Below, piece after piece: positions 57,873-64,000 of a DNA stretch of 64,000 bases. The notes under the pieces are model-generated. The model made no database searches and was not told the origin of the DNA. It worked only from the letters and a program-made list of their open reading frames with translations. The stretch lies in assembly GCA_049324115.1 (NCBI GenBank), contig JBMOMN010000016.1, forward strand, positions 1 through 64,000, read 5' to 3'. This DNA is from UBA5796 sp040752455 (GTDB lineage Bacteria > Chloroflexota > Anaerolineae > Anaerolineales > Villigracilaceae). The position numbers and the translations under genes are program-made. Position 1 is the stretch's first letter, and each line of letters begins with the position of its first letter.

Positions 57873-60749
57873 TTAGTGAGGATGAGTGAAGGCTTTGACG
57901 AGGTCGGCGACGGGGATTTGGGCGCCAGTGATTTTTAGCACAGGTTCGGCGGTGACAAGGCCGATTTTTGTCAGCGGGAGAGCGGCAAATTGGCTTTCGA
58001 AATCCGCTGCGGCGTCCGGGGTGATTTCAGCCAGGAGACAGCCATTCGTCTCGGCGAAACAGGCCGACGGGTTGAACGCCGCGCTGATTTCCATCCCCAG
58101 CCGCCCGCCGATGCACATTTCCGCCGCGGCGACCGCCAGTCCACCTTCGCTCAAGTCATGGCAGGATTTGACCAATCCGTTTTGGATGGCTTGATGCAAA
58201 GCACGATAGGTTTTCGGCGCATCCTGCGGAACATCCGGGACAGAGTGGTAATGAGTAATTGGTAAGTGGTAATTGCCCACGAGATAAACGAAATTCCCGG
58301 CTTGCTTCAAATCCATCGTGACCGCTTTGTTGACATCTTCGATGATGCCGATGGCCGAGATCAGCAGGGTAGGCGGGATGGCGTGGCGCTGGCCGTCGGG
58401 GCCGAGGTATTCGTTGTTGAGCGAGTCCTTACCCGAAATAAACGGAACACGGAACAGCATAGCCGCGTCATGGCAGCCGCGAGCCGCCTCGACCAGAGTG
58501 CCCATCGTTTCGGGACGTTTCGGATCGCCCCAACAGAAATTGTCGAGGAGGGCGATCCGCTCCGGGTCCGCGCCGACCGCCACGGCGTTGCGGATGGCCT
58601 CGTCCACGACCGCCCAGGCCATCTTGTATGCGTCGCGCTTGCCGTATTCGGGATTGATCCCGTTCGAGAGCACGATGCCCCTGAGTCCACGTGTGCCGGC
58701 CGGCTTGAGCACCGCCGCATCCGACGGCGCATCCGCGGCGACCCCCGCCAGCGGCTTGACCACCGTCCCGCCCTGGACTTCGTGGTCGTAGAGGCGGACG
58801 GTTGATGACTTGCTGGCAATATTGGGAGAGGAAAGGAGATTTAGAAGCCTGTCTCGTGGTTGGTAATTGGTAATTGACAATTGAGAAGCCGAATTACCAA
58901 TTACCAAATTACCAATTACAGCATTAAGTTTTCGCTGCGGAATCCCCTCGTGCAGGAATCCGTTATCGAGATCGAGCACCAGCTTGCCTCCGTAACGCAC
59001 GACCAGCCGTCCGGAGCCGGTGAATTCGCCGATGTCGGTCAATTCGGTGTCGAAGGTGTCGCACAATTCCTGCAAGGCGGGGACGTTTCCGGGCGGGACG
59101 GCCAGCGCCATCCGCTCCTGGGCCTCGGAGAGCCAGATCTCCCAGGGGGCCAGGCCGGGATATTTCAGCCGGACGCGCTGGAGTTCGACTTGCGCGCCGA
59201 TTTTGGAGGCCATCTCCCCGACAGCGGAGGACAGCCCGCCCGCGCCGCAGTCGGTGATGTCGGTGTACAGGCCCAGGTCACGGGCGCGGGTGATGACGTC
59301 AATCAGGCCCTTCTCGGTGATCGGGTCGCCGATTTGCACGGATGCGCCGGAGACTTCGCCGGTCTGGGCGTCCATTGTCATGGAGGAGAAAGTCGCGCCG
59401 CGCAGGCCGTCGCGTCCGGTGCGGCCGCCGAGGATGATGACGCTGTCGCCGGGCTGGGGATTTTTGCGATGCCTGCCTTTGGGGGCAATGCCGACGCAGC
59501 CGCAGAAGACCAGCGGATTGGCGGTGTAACCCTCGTCGTACAGGATCGCCCCGTTGACGGTCGGGATGCCGATCTTGTTGCCGTAATCCTGCACCCCTGC
59601 CACCACCCCGGATTGGATGCGGCGCGGGTGGAGCACGCCTTCGGGCAGCGAATCCGGGTCCAGGTCTTGCGGGCCGAAGCAGAGCACGTCCGTGGCGGCG
59701 ATGGGTTTGGCACTGACCCCCAGCACATCCCGGATCACGCCGCCGACGCCGGTGTTGGCCCCGCCGAACGGCTCGATGGCGGAAGGATGGTTGTGGGTCT
59801 CAACCTTGAAGGAAACCTCGAACTCATCGTCGAATTCGATGATCCCGGCGTTGTCCACGAAGGCGGAACGCACCCAGGGCGCGGCGATGGCGTCGGTGGC
59901 AGATTTGAGATAGGTTTTGATGATGGAGTTGACTTCGGGCGGGTAATTGGTAATTAGGGAGTGGTAATTATTGATCTCTAATCTCGATTTAAACGTTTTA
60001 TGAACACAATGCTCCGACCACGTTTGGGCGAGGGTCTCGAACTCCACGTCGGTTGGGTCGCGGCCTTCGGAGCGGAAATATGACTGGATGGCCTGCATCT
60101 CGGCCAGGTCGAGGGCGGCGCGGCGGTCCGTTGAAAGGGCGAGTAATTGGGGATTGGTAAGTTGGCGAATCGGAAGAATTTCTACTGATCCGCTCGATTC
60201 GGCTTCTTCAGGGAAGGAGGGGGTGATCTCGCCGAGCGTCCAATGTTGGATCACATGGTTGGCCAGCAGTTGCCTGGCAAGTTTTTCCGCCAAAACGGCA
60301 GCGGATAAGCGGATGTCGGGAGCGGATTGGGCAGCGGATAAGCGGATATTGGAAACGGATGGGTCGAATTCGAGCAGGAAACGGAGGCCGGTGGCGGCGC
60401 GGTGAAGGCCGTCGAAGCCGAGTTCGCGGGCGGCGCGGACGATCTCGTGGGCCACCGGGTCGGTGACGCCGGGGCGCAGGGTCACTTCGACCATAACGGT
60501 GGCAGGCCCAGGTTCCAGGGGAGAAGCGGGGAGTTCGTCCCAGGCGGCGGTCTGGGTCACCGGGTCGGTTAAAAGTTCGAGGGCCAACTGCTGCAAGTCA
60601 TCCTGAGACAATTGGCCCTCGATGAAGTACAAATCCTGGCATTGGATGCGCCGGAGGTCGTTGAACCCCAGCGCGAGCGCGTCCTTAAGGTAGCCGCCAG
60701 AGCGCGGGTCGGCTTGCCTGAACTGGACTACGAAACGGAAGATCGGCAT
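57873..60749 (-). CDS. purL: FGAM synthase subunit II with fused PurS-like N-terminal repeats
   Basis: This 958-residue enzyme converts FGAR to FGAM. Residues about 1-80 and 85-165 are two PurS-like ferredoxin-fold units ('FRFVVQFRQADPRSGGYLKDALALGFNDL', 'VMVEVTLRPGVTDPVAHEIVRAARELGFDGL'). The PurL core follows: 'WSEHCVHKTFKS', 'VETHNHPSAIEPFGGANTGVGGVIRDVLG', 'DCGAGGLSSAVGEM' and 'GKDSLNN'. At least four loops are encoded by repeat DNA (60293-60364, 60143-60170, 59938-59985, 58858-58920), all in frame. No separate purS is seen, and the fused units should replace it. ATG 60749 follows AAGGA, downstream of a good promoter; it is the first gene of the operon. Confidence 0.93.
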   Translation of the reverse strand: MPIFRFVVQFRQADPRSGGYLKDALALGFNDLRRIQCQDLYFIEGQLSQDDLQQLALELLTDPVTQTAAWDELPASPLEPGPATVMVEVTLRPGVTDPVAHEIVRAARELGFDGLHRAATGLRFLLEFDPSVSNIRLSAAQSAPDIRLSAAVLAEKLARQLLANHVIQHWTLGEITPSFPEEAESSGSVEILPIRQLTNPQLLALSTDRRAALDLAEMQAIQSYFRSEGRDPTDVEFETLAQTWSEHCVHKTFKSRLEINNYHSLITNYPPEVNSIIKTYLKSATDAIAAPWVRSAFVDNAGIIEFDDEFEVSFKVETHNHPSAIEPFGGANTGVGGVIRDVLGVSAKPIAATDVLCFGPQDLDPDSLPEGVLHPRRIQSGVVAGVQDYGNKIGIPTVNGAILYDEGYTANPLVFCGCVGIAPKGRHRKNPQPGDSVIILGGRTGRDGLRGATFSSMTMDAQTGEVSGASVQIGDPITEKGLIDVITRARDLGLYTDITDCGAGGLSSAVGEMASKIGAQVELQRVRLKYPGLAPWEIWLSEAQERMALAVPPGNVPALQELCDTFDTELTDIGEFTGSGRLVVRYGGKLVLDLDNGFLHEGIPQRKLNAVIGNLVIGNSASQLSITNYQPRDRLLNLLSSPNIASKSSTVRLYDHEVQGGTVVKPLAGVAADAPSDAAVLKPAGTRGLRGIVLSNGINPEYGKRDAYKMAWAVVDEAIRNAVAVGADPERIALLDNFCWGDPKRPETMGTLVEAARGCHDAAMLFRVPFISGKDSLNNEYLGPDGQRHAIPPTLLISAIGIIEDVNKAVTMDLKQAGNFVYLVGNYHLPITHYHSVPDVPQDAPKTYRALHQAIQNGLVKSCHDLSEGGLAVAAAEMCIGGRLGMEISAAFNPSACFAETNGCLLAEITPDAAADFESQFAALPLTKIGLVTAEPVLKITGAQIPVADLVKAFTHPH
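58858..58920. repeat. AATTACC-type inverted repeat inside purL
   Basis: GGTTGGTAATTGGTAATTG (58858-58876) and AATTACCAATTACC (58892-58905 and again onwards) are inverted copies. They encode 'VIGNLVIGNSASQLSITNYQPR' between 'RKLNA' and the next conserved segment. The reading frame is kept. Confidence 0.8.
59938..59985. repeat. AATTGG-type repeat inside purL, second site
   Basis: GGTAATTGGTAATTAGGGAG, then TGGTAATTATTGATCTC and AATCTCGATT, encode 'LEINNYHSLITNYPPE' just after the conserved HCVHKTFKS motif. It is in frame and is of the same family as at 58858-58920. Confidence 0.75.
60293..60364. repeat. CGGAT-type repeat inside purL
   Basis: GGCAGCGGATAAGCGGATG, GAGCGGATTGGGCAGCGGAT, AAGCGGATATTGG and AAACGGATGGG encode 'SVSNIRLSAAQSAPDIRLSAAV', in which IRLSAA is repeated. 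It lies between the second PurS-like unit and the PurL core and is in frame. Confidence 0.8.
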
Positions 60750-60778
60750 GGTTCATCCTTGACGGGGAATACTGGCCG

Positions 60779-60807
60779 ATTTTACTTCCGTGAGCTTGTC
60801 TAGTCAA
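60779..60807 (-). promoter_or_regulatory. Promoter of the purine operon
   Basis: On the minus strand TTGACT (60807-60802) and TAAAAT (60784-60779) are exactly 17 bp apart. Initiation near 60772 gives a leader of only about 23 nt before purL. No purine riboswitch or PurR-type site can be seen in so short a leader. Confidence 0.75.
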
Positions 60808-60862
60808 GCACTTCAGGCTTTGTGAAGGAAAACACACCGACCTGGCGGGCGCAGACGCTGAT

Positions 60863-62101
60863 TTATCGGTATTCGCTCACGATCAGGGCGGCGTTGCTGC
60901 CCCCAAAAGCAAAGGAATTGCTCATCACGTGGCGCAACGCCAGACTCCGGCGGCCTTCGGTGACGTAATCCAGGTCGCAGCGCGGGTCGGGCACTTTGTA
61001 GTTGATCGTCGGCGGCACCACCTGGTCGCGGAGCGAAAGGACGCAGCCGATCAGTTCCAGCGCGCCGCTGCCGGCAATCGAATGGCCGAGGGCGGCTTTA
61101 TTGCCCACCACCGGGATCCGATAGGCGCGCTCCCCAAACACATCCTTGATCGCCAGGGTTTCGTTCCCGTCGTTCCATTCCGTGCCGGTGGCGTGGGCGT
61201 TGATGTAGTCAATGTCCTCCGGGGTCAGGCCGGCGTCAGCCAGGGCGCGCTGCATAGCCATCGCCGGCCCTTCCTTGGTGGGCTGGGTCAGGTGGTTGCT
61301 GTCGGCAGACGCGCCGTAGCCGCTGATCTCGGCCAGGATGGGGATGCCGCGGCCGAGGGCGTGGCTCTCCGATTCCAGGACCAAAATCCCCGCCCCCTCG
61401 CCCAACACCATGCCGTCCCGGTCGGCGCTGAACGGGCGGCAGGCATCGGCGGGGGAATCTTCCCGGCTCGAGATGGCGCGCAGGGCGGCCCAGGCCGCCA
61501 CCACGCCCAAGGAAAAGGGACTGTCGGCCGCCCCGGTCACAGCCACCTGCAAAATCCCGCTGCGGATCAGGTTGAAGGCGTAGCCGATGGAGTGGGCGGC
61601 CGTGGCGCAGGCAGCGTCCACGCTCATGAGCGGCCCCTGGAACCCGTACTTGATCGAAACGTTGGAGGCGGGTCCGCTGTTCATCGAGATGGGGATGGTG
61701 AACGGGCTGGAGCGGTTTTGGGAGGTATAGAAATCCCTGTAAAACGGGTCGGAGGCGCTGAAACCGCCGATGGAACTGCCGACCAGCACCCCCACTCCCT
61801 GGCGGTCCACCTGACCGTCGTCCAGGCGGGCCTGCGCAATCGACTGGGAGGCCGCGACCAGCCCGAGTTTCGACGAGCGGCTCATGCGGCGGGCTTCTTT
61901 TTTATCGAAATGCTTGCTCTCGTCGAAATCCCAGGCTGCGGCCCCGATGCGGGTTTGCATCCCGGCAAACAGGCTCCCATCCAACGACCTCACCCCGGAT
62001 CGCCCCGCCAGCAATCCGTCCCAAAATTCGGCCACGCTGCACCCCAGCGGGCTGACAACTCCCATCCCCGTCACTACAACTCGTTCGGTTTTTCGAGCCA
62101 T
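60863..62101 (-). CDS. fabF: 3-oxoacyl-[acyl-carrier-protein] synthase II
   Basis: This 412-residue condensing enzyme elongates fatty acids. It has 'RVVVTGMGVVSPLG', the nucleophile Cys in 'SVDAACATAAHSIGYA', His in 'YINAHATGTEWNDGNE', the second His in 'GNKAALGHSIAGSGALE' (a variant of KSMTGH) and 'SNSFAFGGSNAALIV'. ATG 62101 follows GGAGG, so the in-frame GTG at 62116 is rejected. No acp or other fab gene is adjacent. The sequence is closest in layout to FabF, but a specialised KAS role cannot be excluded. Confidence 0.92.
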   Translation of the reverse strand: MARKTERVVVTGMGVVSPLGCSVAEFWDGLLAGRSGVRSLDGSLFAGMQTRIGAAAWDFDESKHFDKKEARRMSRSSKLGLVAASQSIAQARLDDGQVDRQGVGVLVGSSIGGFSASDPFYRDFYTSQNRSSPFTIPISMNSGPASNVSIKYGFQGPLMSVDAACATAAHSIGYAFNLIRSGILQVAVTGAADSPFSLGVVAAWAALRAISSREDSPADACRPFSADRDGMVLGEGAGILVLESESHALGRGIPILAEISGYGASADSNHLTQPTKEGPAMAMQRALADAGLTPEDIDYINAHATGTEWNDGNETLAIKDVFGERAYRIPVVGNKAALGHSIAGSGALELIGCVLSLRDQVVPPTINYKVPDPRCDLDYVTEGRRSLALRHVMSNSFAFGGSNAALIVSEYR

Positions 62102-62203
62102 CGAAGCATCCTCCACGGGTCTCAGGTCGTTCCGGCAAAGCCGTCCTATCTTTGACCTGTCGCCAAACTCGAATCCCCTGGTAATCCAAAATACGCCGAC
62201 AAA

Positions 62204-62209
62204 ATTATA
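62204..62209 (-). promoter_or_regulatory. Possible -10 box of fabF
   Basis: On the minus strand TATAAT at 62209-62204 would give a leader of about 95 nt for fabF. The -35 position shows only AGGTTG. In the opposite direction a TAAAAT at about 62257 could serve the divergent cystathionine beta-synthase gene. Confidence 0.35.
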
Positions 62210-62284
62210 GCACTACCGTTTGCGGGCAACCTTCGTGATCGAGGCCCGTTTACGGTAAAATACCCGTGCTAAAAAGGAGCGAAA

Positions 62285-63697
62285 ATGTCGTATTTATCCG
62301 TTTCGGAAGCCAGGAATGTCCATGACAGCATCCTCGGCGCTATCGGCTGGACCCCGCTGGTGCGGCTGGGACGTGTAGCCCGCGAGATCGCTGCGCCGGT
62401 CTACGCCAAGCTGGAATACCTGAACCCTGGCGGCTCGGTCAAGGACCGGGTGGGGCTGTACATCATCGAGCAGGCCGAACGGCGCGGGGAACTCAGCCCC
62501 GGCGGGACCATCGTCGAGGCGACCAGCGGCAATACCGGGGTGGGGCTGGCGATTGCCGCGGCCCTCAAAGGCTACAAGACCATCTTCGTCATGCCGGACA
62601 AGATGAGCGAAGAAAAGATCAAACTGCTGCGGGCTTACGGGGCAAAGGTGGTCATCACCCCCACGGCGGTCACGCCGGAAGACCCGCGCTCGTATTACGA
62701 AGTCGCCAAACGTTTTGCGCGTGAGACGCCCAACGCCATTTTGGCCAACCAGTACCACAACCCGGACAACCCCAAAACCCACGAGCTGACGACCGGGCCT
62801 GAGATCTGGGAACAGACCCAGGGTCGGGTGACGGACGTGGTGATCGGCATGGGCACGGGCGGGACCATCAGCGGGGTCGGGCGCTATCTCAAGGCCCGGA
62901 ATCCGCAAATCCGCATTGTGGGCGTGGACATCGAAGGCTCGATCTTGAAGGAGATTTGGGAGAACGGCGGCAAAGTCCCGCCCGGCGTGGAAGCCACCAC
63001 CTACAAGCTGGAGGGCATCGGCGAGGACTTCCTGCCCTCCACGACCGACCTGTCGGTGGTGGACGATATCGTGCGGGTGGACGATAAAGAAGGATTCCTG
63101 GCGGCCCGCCAACTGGTGCGGACGGAGGGCATCTTCGCCGGAGGCTCGTCCGGGGCGGCCCTGGCCGGGACGTTGAAATACGCCCGCCGCCTGCCCGCCG
63201 ACCGCTTCGTCGTCACGCTCTTCCCGGATTCGGGGTCGCGCTACCTCTCGAAATTCTACGACAACAAATGGATGCGGGAGAACGGCTTCCTGGCGCTCGA
63301 ATTCGGCGAAGTGACCCTGGCGGACCTGCTGGCAGCCAAGCCGGTCAAGGCGCTCTATACGGCCAACCTGGGCGAACCGATGCGGGAGGTGATGGCGGCC
63401 ATGCGCGAGCACGCCATCTCGCAAATGCCCGTCACCGGCCCGGACGGGAAACTGGCCGGCACGCTGGACGAGGTGGACCTGCTCAACCACCTGCTCGAAG
63501 GCCATGAACACTCGCAAAGCGAAACGATTGACGGACTGGTGCAGCACGCCCGGGCCGTCTTCCCGCCGGAGGCGTCCCTCGACGAAGCCATGCCGATGCT
63601 GACCGACGGTTACGCCCTGATCGTGGTCGAGAACGGCAGCCCGGTCGGCATCCTGACCAAAATTGACGTGCTCGAATACCTGGCCGGGAAGATTTAA
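62285..63697 (+). CDS. Cystathionine beta-synthase with tandem CBS domains
   Basis: This 470-residue PLP enzyme condenses serine (or O-acetylserine) with homocysteine. It has 'IGWTPLVRLGRV', Lys53 in 'NPGGSVKDRVG' (PLP Schiff base), 'EATSGNTGVGLAIAAALKGYK', 'GMGTGGTISGVGRYLK' and 'GIFAGGSSGAALAG'. The last 130 residues are two CBS domains ('MREHAISQMPVTGPDGKLAGTL', 'LTDGYALIVVENGSPVGILTKIDVLEYL'), which in homologues bind adenosyl ligands. Strong AAGGAG precedes ATG 62285. It converges with a cystathionine gamma-synthase/lyase-like gene, so the two could form a transsulfuration pair. A cysteine synthase function is the alternative. Confidence 0.92.
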   Translation: MSYLSVSEARNVHDSILGAIGWTPLVRLGRVAREIAAPVYAKLEYLNPGGSVKDRVGLYIIEQAERRGELSPGGTIVEATSGNTGVGLAIAAALKGYKTIFVMPDKMSEEKIKLLRAYGAKVVITPTAVTPEDPRSYYEVAKRFARETPNAILANQYHNPDNPKTHELTTGPEIWEQTQGRVTDVVIGMGTGGTISGVGRYLKARNPQIRIVGVDIEGSILKEIWENGGKVPPGVEATTYKLEGIGEDFLPSTTDLSVVDDIVRVDDKEGFLAARQLVRTEGIFAGGSSGAALAGTLKYARRLPADRFVVTLFPDSGSRYLSKFYDNKWMRENGFLALEFGEVTLADLLAAKPVKALYTANLGEPMREVMAAMREHAISQMPVTGPDGKLAGTLDEVDLLNHLLEGHEHSQSETIDGLVQHARAVFPPEASLDEAMPMLTDGYALIVVENGSPVGILTKIDVLEYLAGKI

Positions 63698-64000
63698 CCC
63701 AGCACCCGTTCCAGGTCCGCCAGCAGATCGTCCACGTGCTCGATGCCGACCGAGAGCCGCACCAGCCCGCCGGGGACTTCGAGCTGCGATCCCTGGGTGG
63801 AGAGATGCGTCATCGCGGCCGGGACTTCGATCAGCGATTCGACCCCGCCCAGCGATTCGGCCAGGGTGAACAGCTTCGTCCGCTCGGCCATGCGCGCGGC
63901 AGCCTGAGGATCGTCCATGATGAAGGAGATCATCCCGCCGCCGTTCCTCATTTGGGATTTGGCGACCGCCTGCTGCGGATGCGACTCGAGGAACGGGTAC
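63694..64000 (-). CDS. Cystathionine gamma-synthase/lyase-like PLP enzyme, C-terminal part only
   Basis: The gene continues beyond the right edge of the window; about 102 residues are visible. 'YPFLESHPQQAVAKSQM', 'GGGMISFIM', 'LFTLAESLGGVESLIEVPAAMTH' and 'GLVRLSVGIEHVDDLLADLERVL' are typical of the Cys/Met-metabolism PLP family C terminus. It should cleave or form cystathionine, but synthase and lyase cannot be told apart here. Its stop overlaps the stop of the cystathionine beta-synthase gene (TTAA), so the two genes converge without any spacer. Confidence 0.9.
   Translation of the reverse strand, partial: YPFLESHPQQAVAKSQMRNGGGMISFIMDDPQAAARMAERTKLFTLAESLGGVESLIEVPAAMTHLSTQGSQLEVPGGLVRLSVGIEHVDDLLADLERVLG

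Noticed and set aside
60750..60862. Purine riboswitch upstream of purL
   Set aside because: The predicted leader is only about 23 nt and no three-stem purine aptamer pattern is visible.

Overview
This window looks like a chromosomal segment of an uncultured member of the Chloroflexota, most likely class Anaerolineae. That placement is inferred from gene content, high G+C coding DNA, many gene starts without a Shine-Dalgarno site but with a -10 box 6-7 nt upstream, an AfsR-like regulator, class II PurE and fused PurS-PurL. No rRNA or other marker gene is present to prove it. I see no tRNA, rRNA, CRISPR array, transposase or prophage.

Layout. 1-5.2 kb: ferredoxin, a nickel superoxide dismutase with its maturation protease, an EamA transporter, an MFS exporter and a membrane-anchored methyltransferase. 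5.4-8.2 kb: an AT-richer type II restriction-modification pair, probably acquired. 8.3-13.8 kb: a TPR lipoprotein, a small conserved protein and a large SARP/BTAD-NTPase-TPR regulator broken by one in-frame stop. 14.1-18.4 kb: a glycogen operon (glgA-glgC-malQ). 18.6-22.3 kb: five unrelated small genes of mixed composition, then an autoregulated MerR-type regulator. 22.4-29 kb: surface or secreted proteins (SH3 lipoprotein, a repeat protein, a GH114-containing protein). 29-32.4 kb: an APC permease and an unusual SRPBCC-PDZ-DinB fusion. 32.5-43.3 kb: radical SAM, nucleotidyltransferase, three glycosyltransferases, a fused membrane glycosyltransferase/O-antigen ligase and an acyltransferase, together suggesting surface glycan synthesis. 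43.4-46 kb: a secreted C39-type peptidase. 46.4-60.8 kb: a minus-strand purine operon. 60.9-64 kb: fabF, a cystathionine beta-synthase, and the end of a cystathionine gamma-synthase/lyase-like gene.

The purine operon reads purL(PurS-PurL)-purQ-zinc ribbon-purC-purE-purF-purD::GxxExxY::purM-purH(transformylase)-purN-purH(cyclohydrolase)-guaB. It covers nearly all de novo IMP synthesis plus the first GMP step. purB, purA and guaA are not in the window. purK is absent, which fits the class II PurE.

The most striking property is repeat invasion. At least five families of short repeats fill intergenic space and also sit in frame inside otherwise intact enzymes (PurL, PurQ, PurC, PurF, PurD-PurM and the glycan ligase), where they encode extra loops or gene ends. 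In purF a 32-bp unit occurs exactly three times, so the reading frame depends on copy number. At the PurD/PurM junction a complete GxxExxY (PD-(D/E)XK nuclease-fold) domain, bounded on both sides by one of these repeat families, has fused two purine enzymes into a single 989-residue chain. Two MITE-like elements with inverted ends and 10-bp target duplications, one containing a second nested element, are also visible.
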